NCBI GenBank assembly: GCA_900757145.1 | Contig: CAAEMT010000014.1 | Coordinates: 5,893 to 69,892 of the forward strand | Reading direction: 5' to 3' | From: Lachnospiraceae bacterium | Lineage (GTDB): Bacteria > Bacillota > Clostridia > Lachnospirales > Lachnospiraceae | Length of the DNA: 64,000 nt | Shown here: positions 8,707-17,083 of the stretch, piece by piece | Position numbering within the stretch: the stretch's first letter is position 1 | Layout: every line of letters begins with the position of its first letter | The notes under the pieces: generated by a model | What the model was told of the DNA's origin: nothing | Databases searched by the model: none | Seen by the model: only the letters and a program-made list of their open reading frames with translations | Program-made: the position numbers and the translations under genes

Positions 8707-8963
8707 GCAGTTACAGTTTAACACGGACAGAGACTGCAGGAAATGCACCGAGACCACTGAAAAGGAGATGTGCAGCTTTGAGGGGAGAGCGTTCGTCTTT
8801 TTTTCAGTAGTTTCGGACTCTTGCAGAATCCGGCTGTGTTTCGCTGACAGGTGAAACCGCAATTGATCTGTGACGACTGAGGAGACTGAAGCCTTAGCCG
8901 AACGAAGGTGCAGCTATAAAGGTATTGCATAGCTGCGTGGAACAAGAGAAAAGGAGAAAGAGT
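8707..8963 (+). promoter_or_regulatory. Long pnp leader with a hairpin near the start codon
   Basis: About 257 bases without a convincing gene. GCAGCTA (8910-8916) pairs with TAGCTGC (8930-8936) shortly before the ribosome site. In Escherichia coli pnp leader hairpins are cut by RNase III and then bound by PNPase; a similar autocontrol is possible here but unproven. Confidence 0.4.
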
Positions 8964-11051
8964 ATGTATAAGAGTTTTTCAATGGAACTTGCAGGCAGAA
9001 CGCTTACTGTCGATGTAGGACGTGTAGGCGCTCAGGCAAACGGATGTGCGCTGATGCATTATGGAGAGACGACTGTTCTCTCTACGGCTACTGCATCCGA
9101 AAAGCCGAGAGACGGGATTGATTTCTTCCCGCTTAGTGTTGAATATGAAGAGAAATTTTATTCTGTAGGAAAGATTCCGGGTGGATTCAATAAGAGAGAG
9201 GGAAAGGCATCTGAGAATGCAGTTCTTACGTCGCGTGTAATAGACCGTCCGATGCGTCCACTGTTTCCGAAGGATTACAGAAATGACGTTACACTCAACA
9301 ACATGGTTATGTCAGTTGATCCGCAGTGCCGTCCGGAGCTTACGGCTATGCTTGGAGCAGCGATCTCTACAGCGATTTCTGATATTCCGTTTGACGGTCC
9401 GTGCGCGATGACACAGATGGGACTCGTAGACGGCGAGCTGATCGTCAATCCGTCCCAGAAACAGTGGGATGACGGCGATTTGCAGCTTACGGTTGCTTCT
9501 ACAGGCGAGAAAGTCATCATGATCGAAGCCGGAGCAAATGAAGTAAAAGAAGAAGTGATGCTCGATGCGATCTACAAGTGCCATGCGATCAACCTTGAGA
9601 TTATCGAATTTATTAAAAAGATGATGGCTGAGGTAGGAAAGCCGAAGCATGCGTACGAAAGCTGTGCAATTCCGGAAGAGCTGTTTGAGGAGATTAAGAA
9701 GGTTGTTACTCCGGCTGAGATGGAAGAGGCTGTATTCACAGATGTAAAGCAGGTGCGTGAGGAGAACATCCGTCAGGTGACTGCAAAGCTTGAGGAAGCA
9801 TTTGCAGAGAAGGAAGAATGGCTTGCGCTGCTTCCGGAGGCGATTTATCAGTATCAGAAGAAAACAGTCCGCAAGATGATCCTGAAAGATCACAAGCGTC
9901 CGGACGGACGTGCGATCACACAGATCCGTCCGCTTGCTGCTGAGGTTGATCTGATCCCGAGAGTACATGGCTCTGCGATGTTTACAAGAGGACAGACACA
10001 GATCTGTACGATCACGACACTGGCTCCGCTTTCTGAAATGCAGAAGGTAGACGGACTGGATGAAAATATTACAAGTAAGAGATATATGCACCACTACAAT
10101 TTCCCGTCTTACTCCGTAGGCGAAACGAAAGTCAGCCGCGGACCGGGACGCCGTGAGATCGGACATGGCGCTCTTGCCGAGAAGGCCCTTGTACCGGTGC
10201 TTCCGACAGAAGAGGAATTCCCGTATGCAATCCGTACGGTATCTGAGACATTTGAGTCAAACGGTTCTACATCACAGGCAAGTATCTGTGCTTCTACGAT
10301 GTCTCTGATGGCGGCAGGCGTGCCGATCAAAAAGCCTGTAGCAGGTATTTCCTGCGGACTTGTGACAGGTGAGACAGACGATGATTATATTGTTCTCACA
10401 GACATTCAGGGACTTGAGGACTTCTTTGGAGATATGGACTTTAAGGTGGCCGGTACAGTTGACGGTATTACTGCTATCCAGATGGATATCAAGATCCATG
10501 GTCTGACAAGACCGATCGTAGAGGAAGCGATCGCCAGAACGCGTGAAGCAAGAATGTATATTCTCAATGAGATCATGATTCCGTGTATCTCAAATCCGAG
10601 AGAGACAGTAGGAAAGTATGCACCGAAGATTATTTCTATGCAGATCGATCCTCAGAAGATCGGTGATGTGGTAGGACAGCGCGGAAAGACGATCAATACG
10701 ATCATTGAGCGTACAGGTGTGAAGATCGACATTACAGATGACGGTGCAGTATCCATTTGCGGTACAGATCAGGCAATGATGGATAAAGCTGCCGAGATGA
10801 TCAGTATTATCGTGACAGATTTTGAAGCGGGACAGATTTTCACAGGTGAAGTAGTCAGCATCAAAGAATTCGGTGCTTTTGTTGAGTTTGCACCGGGCAA
10901 AGAGGGAATGGTCCACATTTCTAAAATTGCAAAAGAAAGAATCAACCGTGTTGAAGACGTTCTTACGCTTGGGGACAAGGTAAAGGTAGTATGCCTTGGA
11001 AAAGACAAGATGGGAAGAATGAGCTTCAGCATCAAAGATGTAAAAGATTGA
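8964..11051 (+). CDS. pnp: Polyribonucleotide nucleotidyltransferase (PNPase)
   Basis: A 695-residue phosphorolytic 3'-5' exoribonuclease of RNA decay. It has two RNase PH domains (about 1-225 and 310-540), a linker helical domain, a KH domain with IGDVVGQRGKTINTI around 557-571 and an S1 domain from about 620 (FTGEVVSIKEFGAFVEF). FTRGQTQ and the GHGALAEKAL region belong to the second catalytic core. I start it at the ATG at 8964 because AAGGAG lies 8 bases upstream and MYKSFSMELAGR is the usual N-terminus; an upstream in-frame ATG has no such support. Follows rpsO and ends at a strong terminator. Confidence 0.97.
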   Translation: MYKSFSMELAGRTLTVDVGRVGAQANGCALMHYGETTVLSTATASEKPRDGIDFFPLSVEYEEKFYSVGKIPGGFNKREGKASENAVLTSRVIDRPMRPLFPKDYRNDVTLNNMVMSVDPQCRPELTAMLGAAISTAISDIPFDGPCAMTQMGLVDGELIVNPSQKQWDDGDLQLTVASTGEKVIMIEAGANEVKEEVMLDAIYKCHAINLEIIEFIKKMMAEVGKPKHAYESCAIPEELFEEIKKVVTPAEMEEAVFTDVKQVREENIRQVTAKLEEAFAEKEEWLALLPEAIYQYQKKTVRKMILKDHKRPDGRAITQIRPLAAEVDLIPRVHGSAMFTRGQTQICTITTLAPLSEMQKVDGLDENITSKRYMHHYNFPSYSVGETKVSRGPGRREIGHGALAEKALVPVLPTEEEFPYAIRTVSETFESNGSTSQASICASTMSLMAAGVPIKKPVAGISCGLVTGETDDDYIVLTDIQGLEDFFGDMDFKVAGTVDGITAIQMDIKIHGLTRPIVEEAIARTREARMYILNEIMIPCISNPRETVGKYAPKIISMQIDPQKIGDVVGQRGKTINTIIERTGVKIDITDDGAVSICGTDQAMMDKAAEMISIIVTDFEAGQIFTGEVVSIKEFGAFVEFAPGKEGMVHISKIAKERINRVEDVLTLGDKVKVVCLGKDKMGRMSFSIKDVKD

Positions 11052-11063
11052 TAGTCAGTGTGG

Positions 11064-11090
11064 GCGCCTCAGTTTCTGAGGCGCTTTCTG
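11064..11090 (+). terminator. Terminator of pnp
   Basis: GCGCCTCAG (11064-11072), loop TTT, CTGAGGCGC (11076-11084), then TTTCTGCTT. Confidence 0.85.
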
Positions 11091-11116
11091 CTTAAATGAA
11101 TATATGGAGGGTGAAT

Positions 11117-13051
11117 ATGAAGCATAAAGTCTTAATTGCTCTTATCGGAGCATCTGTGGTGATAGCATCGGTGAGCGGATGCTCCTCTAAGAAGGAAGAA
11201 GGGCCGGAAACTCTTGAGATCTCTGATATGGAAGTGGTCGGGGAGAGTGAAACGGAATCAGAAAGTGGGACTGCAGAAGAAATAACCGAGACAGAATCAG
11301 ATACAGAAGAACAGGAGCTGTCGGTTGATTTGTCCGGAGAGCTTGAAACAGGGAACGCACAGCAAAAAGCAGAACCTGCATCTGAGGCAGAATCCGAGAC
11401 AGAAAATCCGGAGAAGGTAACAGTCCCGAAGCCGGGAGAACAGGAGACACAGGAGCAGTCTGAGACAGAGGAAGCACCTGACGCAGAAAAAGAAACTGAT
11501 ACGGAGAAATCGATACAGAGTAAGGCGGATAAAGAAAAAGATAAGAATAAAAATAAGAAGCCGGCTGCTGCTGCAAAGCCACCTGTGCAGATACAGTCTG
11601 AAACACAGAAACAGTCAGAGACGCAGAAACAGAGCGAAACACAGAAGCAGTCAGAAACGCAGAAACAGAGCGAAACACAGAAGCAGTCGGAGACACAGGG
11701 ACAGCTTGAGACGCAGGAACAGAGCGAAACACAGACACAGTCAGAGACACAGATGCAGCCGGAATCAGGTGAGGAGGATGCAGGCGAATTGCCGACAGAG
11801 GCAGAAAGTGAAACAAAGCCTGAATCAGAACCAGAAAGTGAAACAAAGCCTGAATCAGAGTCAGAAAGTGAAATCAAGCCTGAACCGGAGTCAGAGAGTG
11901 AAAACGAAACAAACTCTGAATTAGAGACTGAGTCGGAGCAGGAGCTTAGGTTTGTAAATGACAGGATAAACGTGAGAAAAGAGGCTTCCGAACAGGCTGA
12001 AGTCCAGGCACTGCTGACTCCGGGAATGTGTGTGCTTGCAGTTTCAGAGAAAAATGACTGGACTTTGATCAGGTACGAAGAGGCAGAGCGCTTTTCACAG
12101 GGATACGTCAAGTCAGATTATTTAAGCGGCGCTGAAAAGGTTCGTATCGTGAAGGAGAATGTTAATGTGCGTGCAGAAGCATCGACAGAGGCAGAGAAGC
12201 TTGGAGAATTGATGGGAGGAGAGACTGTCTTTGTCACCTCAGAGGAGGGAGAATGGTCATGTATCCGGTATACAGATGCGGAAGGCACAGTTGACGCTTA
12301 TATAAAGACAGAATTTCTTGAAAGCGCGGGAGAGATGGATGAGAGTGTAAAAGACAGGCTCGTCAATGCAGAAATAGAAAAAGCTGCGGGAGAGCAGGAG
12401 GCCGAACCGGAATCTGAGACGGAAAAGGAAACAGAGGCTGAGCAGGAAACAGAAACGAAGAAGGAAACAGAGACGAAGCAGGAAACAGAAACAAAGCAGG
12501 AAACAGAGACGAAGCAGGAAACAGAAACGAAGCAGGAAACAGAATCCGGGCAGGAAAACGAAACAAAACAGGAATCAGAAGTTGGATCGGAAACAGTAAC
12601 AGAGCTGGAAAATGGAGCAGAGGCACAGTTTGCGCTTGTGGAAATGCTGTTTCCGGAAGCGCAGACGGCAGGCATTATATATTCTGAAGACAATAAAAAT
12701 GCAGAAGTTCTGATCGAAGAATATACGGCCTTGGCGAAAAAGTACGGTATGGAACTTGTGACAGATGCGATCGAGGAGGAACTGGATATCGACCTGGCGG
12801 CTTCTGAGCTTGTAGGAAATGCAGACTGTATCCTGTGTATTGAAGATGAAATGGTAGATGGGGTGGTGCAGACGATCTGCGCGTACGCCGATGAAGTGGG
12901 GATTCCTGTGATCGGAGCGAATGAAGAACATGTAAAGCAGGGATGTGTAGCTACTTATAAGGACGGCACACTTTATTGGAATGCTTCGGAGGCAGAGAAG
13001 CTTGATGTGGTCCATACGGAGATACCGGCAGAAAATATTGAAGAATTATAA
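11117..13051 (+). CDS. Repeat-rich lipoprotein with two SH3b domains and a partial ABC_sub_bind domain
   Basis: A 644-residue predicted lipoprotein: signal peptide with lipobox VSGC (Cys22). Residues about 30-275 are a Glu/Ser/Thr/Gln-rich low-complexity stalk with QSETQK and ESETKPE repeats. Residues about 278-336 and 341-400 are two bacterial SH3 domains (INVRKEAS and VNVRAEAS motifs). A second ETKQET repeat stretch follows. Residues about 504-644 resemble one lobe of the TrpX/ABC_sub_bind family (PF04392): LFPEAQTAGIIYSEDN, a central NADCILCIEDEMV and VGIPVIGANEEHVKQGCVATY. The half-domain and its fusion to wall-binding modules are unusual. I start at 11117 because GGAGGGTGAAT precedes it. 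A cell-wall-spanning sensor or docking role is possible; function unknown. Confidence 0.8.
   Translation: MKHKVLIALIGASVVIASVSGCSSKKEEGPETLEISDMEVVGESETESESGTAEEITETESDTEEQELSVDLSGELETGNAQQKAEPASEAESETENPEKVTVPKPGEQETQEQSETEEAPDAEKETDTEKSIQSKADKEKDKNKNKKPAAAAKPPVQIQSETQKQSETQKQSETQKQSETQKQSETQKQSETQGQLETQEQSETQTQSETQMQPESGEEDAGELPTEAESETKPESEPESETKPESESESEIKPEPESESENETNSELETESEQELRFVNDRINVRKEASEQAEVQALLTPGMCVLAVSEKNDWTLIRYEEAERFSQGYVKSDYLSGAEKVRIVKENVNVRAEASTEAEKLGELMGGETVFVTSEEGEWSCIRYTDAEGTVDAYIKTEFLESAGEMDESVKDRLVNAEIEKAAGEQEAEPESETEKETEAEQETETKKETETKQETETKQETETKQETETKQETESGQENETKQESEVGSETVTELENGAEAQFALVEMLFPEAQTAGIIYSEDNKNAEVLIEEYTALAKKYGMELVTDAIEEELDIDLAASELVGNADCILCIEDEMVDGVVQTICAYADEVGIPVIGANEEHVKQGCVATYKDGTLYWNASEAEKLDVVHTEIPAENIEEL
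11582..11762 (+). repeat. In-frame QSETQK-type tandem repeats
   Basis: About ten imperfect 18-base units coding for six-residue repeats of the QSETQK kind, inside the lipoprotein stalk. Unit number is likely to vary between strains by slippage. Confidence 0.8.
12415..12560 (+). repeat. In-frame ETETKQ/KQET tandem repeats
   Basis: A second low-complexity block in the same gene, coding for repeats of KQETET. It separates the SH3b pair from the C-terminal domain. Confidence 0.75.
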
Positions 13052-13067
13052 TAACAAAGGGTGAAAG

Positions 13068-14456
13068 GTGAAGGGTATGCAGAAATTTTTGAACAGTTCA
13101 AAAGCACTTTTGGATTTTATAAAAAGGAGTCCGACCAGTTTTCATGCAGTGTCAAACGCAGGTGAACTTTTGGAGGAAAATGGATTTGTGAGACTCCTGG
13201 AAAATGAAAAATGGGAACTGGAAAAAGGCGGCAGATATTATGTAACAAGGAATGCTTCTTCGGTGATCGCATTTGCTGTGCCGCAGCAGCCGTTTTCCGG
13301 TTTTGAGATGATGTGCAGTCATACAGATTCTCCTTCGTTTAAGGTAAAAGAGAATCCCGAAATGGAGGCGGACAGAAAGTACACGAAACTAAATGTAGAG
13401 AGATACGGCGGTATGCTGTGCGCGCCGTGGTTTGATCGCCCGCTGTCCGTGGCAGGGCGCGTTATGGCAGAGCAGGACGGGAGAATAAGACAGATTCTGG
13501 TAAATGTGGATCGAGATCTTTTGATGATCCCGAATGTGGCGATCCACATGAACCGTGAGGCGAACGATGGATTTAAATACAATGCGCAGACAGATATGTG
13601 TCCTGTATTTGGCGATGAAACGGCAAAGGATACATTCCTCAGTGTGATTGCGGAAGCGGCAGAGATTTCAGAGGAAGAGCTGCTAGGGATGGATCTGTTT
13701 CTCTATAACAGACAAAAAGGAAGTATATGGGGGAATAGAAGCGAGTTTGTATCGGCGCCGCGTCTCGATGACCTGCAGTGCATGTATGCATCGCTGACCG
13801 GCTTTCTTGCGGCGCTTAATGAGTGTGAGAGTGATTCTGACTTTGCATCGCTGGATGATGACACTGATTCAGAGACGAAAAATCATATTCCTGTATTCTG
13901 TGCCTTTGATAATGAGGAGACAGGCAGTGTCTCAAGACAGGGAGCTGCCTCTACGTTTTTACAGGACACGCTTCTTCGAATCAATGAATCTCTTGGCAGG
14001 ACACAGGAGGAATACCGGATGGCAATAGCAGATAGTTTTATGATCTCCTGCGATAACGCGCATGCCGTTCATCCGAATCACCCAGAAATGGCAGATCCGG
14101 TGAATCGTCCTCAGATCAACGGCGGAATCGTGATCAAGTATAATGCAAACCAGAAATATACGACAGATGCAGTAAGTGGAGCTGTACTGAAACAGCTTTG
14201 CCGTCTGGCAGACGTGCCGTATCAGGTGTATACGAACCGTTCAGATATAGCAGGTGGTTCGACGCTTGGTAATATTTCAAATACGCAGGTATCGCTTCGC
14301 AGTGTTGATATTGGTCTGGCGCAGCTTGCGATGCACTCTCCGTATGAGACAGCGGGCGTAAAGGATACATGGTATCTGGAACGTCTGGCGGAAGTATTTT
14401 ATAGGACAGGGATCCGGTGTGAGGCGGAGGATCTGATCATCAGCGAAGAAAACTAA
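13068..14456 (+). CDS. apeB: M18 family aminopeptidase
   Basis: A cytoplasmic zinc aminopeptidase of about 460 residues. Metal-binding and catalytic stretches of the M18 family are present: MCSHTDSPSFKVK near residue 83, RLDDLQCMY, CAFDNEETGS with the catalytic glutamates and SPYETAGVKD near the C-terminus. It would trim N-terminal residues, usually Asp/Glu in this family, from peptides. The start is either the GTG at 13068 (AAAGGG 8 bases upstream) or the ATG at 13077; spacing slightly favours neither. It lies 16 bases after the lipoprotein gene and may share its transcript. Confidence 0.92.
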   Translation: MKGMQKFLNSSKALLDFIKRSPTSFHAVSNAGELLEENGFVRLLENEKWELEKGGRYYVTRNASSVIAFAVPQQPFSGFEMMCSHTDSPSFKVKENPEMEADRKYTKLNVERYGGMLCAPWFDRPLSVAGRVMAEQDGRIRQILVNVDRDLLMIPNVAIHMNREANDGFKYNAQTDMCPVFGDETAKDTFLSVIAEAAEISEEELLGMDLFLYNRQKGSIWGNRSEFVSAPRLDDLQCMYASLTGFLAALNECESDSDFASLDDDTDSETKNHIPVFCAFDNEETGSVSRQGAASTFLQDTLLRINESLGRTQEEYRMAIADSFMISCDNAHAVHPNHPEMADPVNRPQINGGIVIKYNANQKYTTDAVSGAVLKQLCRLADVPYQVYTNRSDIAGGSTLGNISNTQVSLRSVDIGLAQLAMHSPYETAGVKDTWYLERLAEVFYRTGIRCEAEDLIISEEN

Positions 14457-14516
14457 AGCAGTAAAAACAGGGTATAAAGAAAGAAACGCAGTCATAAGAA
14501 CGGGGGGTGAGGCAGC

Positions 14517-15383
14517 GTGAGTGTATTTACAGATTCTGTCCGTTTTAATTTCTTGTATATTGGTCTGTATAAATTTGGAAGAACATGGGTGTATCCGGAA
14601 AGCAGGCTTCCGTACTGTATGCTTCGGTTTGTTGTGAAGGGGAGCGCTGTATTTTTTGTTGAAGGCAGAGAAGTTCATGTCAAACAGGGGGATGTGATTT
14701 ATCTCCCCAAAGGAGTGCTTCTTTCGTGCCATGCGCTGGAGGATGACTTTGAGTTTTACAGTATTCGTTTTGTTGCTTCGGCGTATTATGAAGGCGGCGA
14801 TCTCTTAAGTGATTATTACCATGTGCCGATCGTGACATCAGACTGCGGCGACGAAATAAAGGAGTATTTTGCGCAGATTTATGAACGCGTACGTACACAG
14901 AGCAGGTCAAAAATGTTCTGGGTGCGAGGATATCTCGAACTTCTGATCGGATTCCTTGTAGGTCAGACGGATTCTAAGCAGGAACTTGATGTAGCGTCTG
15001 ATGAAGATACGGACAGTGTAGAATGGCTGCAGCGCAGAATACGAAAATCGGATGTAAAGGTAGATGCAAGAATTCAGCTGGTAGTGGATTATATGGTCAC
15101 GCATCCGACGGAACAGTATACGACGAAAAAGATGTGTGAGCTTTCGGGGTTGAGTGAATCAAGGTTTCGGACACTTTTTTATGAGCAGACAGGTAAAAAT
15201 CCTCTGGAATATCTGAATGAACTCCGCGTTGTCAGCGCTGCAAGAAAGCTTTTGATTTCAGGAGACAATATCAGTGATATTGCGTACAGCCTCGGTTTTC
15301 ATGATGTCAATTATTTTATCAGAGTGTTCAAAAAATATTTCTGCATGACGCCGAAACAATACCGCGACAGGGCACGGGAATAG
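14517..15383 (+). CDS. AraC-family transcriptional regulator
   Basis: A 288-residue regulator: an N-terminal cupin-like arm (about 20-130, including VHVKQGDVIYLPKG) and a C-terminal pair of helix-turn-helix motifs (about 190-285) with YTTKKMCELSGLSESRFR and ISDIAYSLGFHDVNYFIRVFKK, which match the AraC signature well. The GTG start follows GGGGGTGAGG. It precedes and points towards the sialic-acid ABC operon, whose promoter has a good -10 but a poor -35, so this is the likely activator, probably responding to the imported sugar or a derivative. Confidence 0.9.
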   Translation: MSVFTDSVRFNFLYIGLYKFGRTWVYPESRLPYCMLRFVVKGSAVFFVEGREVHVKQGDVIYLPKGVLLSCHALEDDFEFYSIRFVASAYYEGGDLLSDYYHVPIVTSDCGDEIKEYFAQIYERVRTQSRSKMFWVRGYLELLIGFLVGQTDSKQELDVASDEDTDSVEWLQRRIRKSDVKVDARIQLVVDYMVTHPTEQYTTKKMCELSGLSESRFRTLFYEQTGKNPLEYLNELRVVSAARKLLISGDNISDIAYSLGFHDVNYFIRVFKKYFCMTPKQYRDRARE

Positions 15384-15478
15384 CCAAAAGAGTTGTTTTG
15401 TGCGGTGAATAAGCGAAAAGTCCTAGTGGGAAAGAAAAGGAAAAGGCATTATGACGAAAAAGTAAAAAAAACAGCAGG

Positions 15479-15506
15479 AAAAGGATGCGTTTGGCATCCT
15501 TTTTTT
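15479..15506 (+). terminator. Terminator after the AraC regulator
   Basis: AAAAGGATGC (15479-15488) pairs with GCATCCTTTT (15494-15503), with a continuous T-run. It separates the regulator from the transport operon. Confidence 0.85.
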
Positions 15507-15590
15507 GTGATTTTAGACAAAAACAAGAAGAGAAAAACAAGTATAAAAAAATGAAATAGCAGTGGAATTGTGCTATTACAAAATGGAATG

Positions 15591-15623
15591 TTAGTAGATT
15601 TATATAAAAATTAGATGTATAAT
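15591..15623 (+). promoter_or_regulatory. Candidate activator-dependent promoter of the nan-type operon
   Basis: TATAAT (15618-15623) is perfect, but no TTGACA-like hexamer lies 16-18 bases upstream; the nearest, TTAGTA, is too far away. That pattern fits a promoter that needs an activator such as the adjacent AraC protein. Confidence 0.5.
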
Positions 15624-15669
15624 ACAGACATAAATTAAAAAGTAGACAAAAAGAAAGAGAGGTAAAAGT

Positions 15670-16995
15670 ATGAAGAGAAAAATGATGGCGGCTTTGCTTA
15701 CAGGCGCTATGGCGGTAACCGGTCTTATGACAGGTGCAGTTCCGGTAATGGCCGAGGAGGAGCTATCCGGTGAGATAACGTTCTGGCACTCTTTCACACA
15801 GGGAGCACGTATGGATGCGATCCAGGCAGCGGCAGATTCATTCATGGAAATGCATCCGGACGTAAAGATCAACATTGAGACGTATTCCTGGGGCGACTTT
15901 AACACGAAGTGGAACGCAGGTATTACGACAGGCGATCTTCCTGATATGAGTACAGCACAGAATACAGGCGAGGTCGTTGAGATGATCAATGCCGAGGTGC
16001 TTCGTCCGGTAGATGATTTTCTTGATAATTTCGGAAGAGATCGTTTTGCGGAAAAAGCGCTTGGCGATATGACGTGGGATGGAGCGACTTACGGTATTCC
16101 GTACTACTCACACGCACAGGTCATGTGGTATCGTCATGACCTACTCGATCAGCTTGGTGCAGAAGTTCCGCAGACGTGGGAAGAGTTCTACGACCTGGCT
16201 GTAAAGCTTACAAAAGACGGCAACTATGGCGCAGCATTCTCCTGCAGCACGAATGACCTGCTTTGCGCAAGATATTTGAATTATTATGTAGTCAGTGGAG
16301 GCGGAAGCCTTTTGAATGAAGATCTGAGCGCAAATCTGACAAGTGACCTTGCTATTGACGGCATCAATTTCTGGCTGAAGGTTTACGAGAACTGTTCACC
16401 GGCAGAGACGATCAATTATACAGTAAACGACCATGCGACACTGTTTTATCAGGGCAAGACGGCATTCGACTTCAACTCTGGTTTCATGATCGGCGGCGTT
16501 CAGTCAAATACACCGGAGATCGCAGAGTATGTAGACTGTGCTCCGCTTCCGAGGATCAACGCAGAAGATCCGATCTACAGTGCAGAGGCAACGCATATTC
16601 CGCTTGTAGTATGGGAAAACAGCGAGCATCCGGAAGTTTGCGAGGCATTTATCAACTACCTGTATCAGGAAGACAATTACATCAAATTCCTTGAGGCAGT
16701 CCCAGTAGGAATGCTCCCGGCAATTTCTGGTATTGCAGATACAGATGCATACAAAGCTAACGAGACAGTACAGTTTTATTCTAATGCTGTAGATGTAATT
16801 TCCGAAGCGATCGAAATGGGTAATGCAATCGGATTTGATGATCACGGACCAAGCGTACAAGCCAGCTATTTGACATCACAGGGTATTATTGAGGCTATGT
16901 TCCAGGATATTATAACAAATGGAACAGATGTTGAGACGGCAGCACAGAATGCGGAAAATCAGTTAAATGATCTCTTTGATATGATGATCGGCTGA
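15670..16995 (+). CDS. Extracellular solute-binding protein, family 1 (probable sialic-acid/2,7-anhydro-sialic-acid binder)
   Basis: A 441-residue CUT1-type binding protein. A signal peptide (about 1-28) ends in VMA before EEE. Then comes a SBP_bac_1 fold with ITFWHSFTQGARMDAIQ and the central QTWEEFYDLAVKLTKDG. It should deliver the sugar to the two permeases downstream; NanOx-like and NanA-like enzymes in the same operon point to sialic acid or its 2,7-anhydro form. There is no lipobox cysteine, so membrane anchoring is not explained, as with LsrB. AGAGAGG lies upstream of the ATG. Family is sure, ligand is inferred. Confidence 0.85.
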   Translation: MKRKMMAALLTGAMAVTGLMTGAVPVMAEEELSGEITFWHSFTQGARMDAIQAAADSFMEMHPDVKINIETYSWGDFNTKWNAGITTGDLPDMSTAQNTGEVVEMINAEVLRPVDDFLDNFGRDRFAEKALGDMTWDGATYGIPYYSHAQVMWYRHDLLDQLGAEVPQTWEEFYDLAVKLTKDGNYGAAFSCSTNDLLCARYLNYYVVSGGGSLLNEDLSANLTSDLAIDGINFWLKVYENCSPAETINYTVNDHATLFYQGKTAFDFNSGFMIGGVQSNTPEIAEYVDCAPLPRINAEDPIYSAEATHIPLVVWENSEHPEVCEAFINYLYQEDNYIKFLEAVPVGMLPAISGIADTDAYKANETVQFYSNAVDVISEAIEMGNAIGFDDHGPSVQASYLTSQGIIEAMFQDIITNGTDVETAAQNAENQLNDLFDMMIG

Positions 16996-17017
16996 CCGAC
17001 GGCATAAGCAATACAAA

Positions 17018-17061
17018 GACCGCCGCGAAAACGGACAGTTACATTTCGTGGCGGTCGTTTT
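17018..17061 (+). terminator. Attenuator hairpin between binding protein and permease
   Basis: GACCGCCGCGAAA (17018-17030) pairs with TTTCGTGGCGGTC (17044-17056), followed by GTTTTAT. It probably stops most transcripts so that the binding protein is made in excess of the permeases. Confidence 0.75.
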
Positions 17062-17083
17062 ATCTCTAAAAGGAGGTGCAGCA

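Noticed and set aside
9312..10166. 284-codon minus-strand frame
   Set aside because: Shadow inside pnp; no domain pattern.
11092..12111. Long minus-strand reading frame, Ser/Cys/Val-rich
   Set aside because: It is the antisense of the repeat-rich lipoprotein; its composition merely mirrors the Glu/Ser/Gln codons and it has no ribosome site.
11582..12560. CRISPR-like tandem repeats
   Set aside because: Units are 6 codons long, contiguous, without unique spacers and keep the frame of the lipoprotein, so they are protein repeats.
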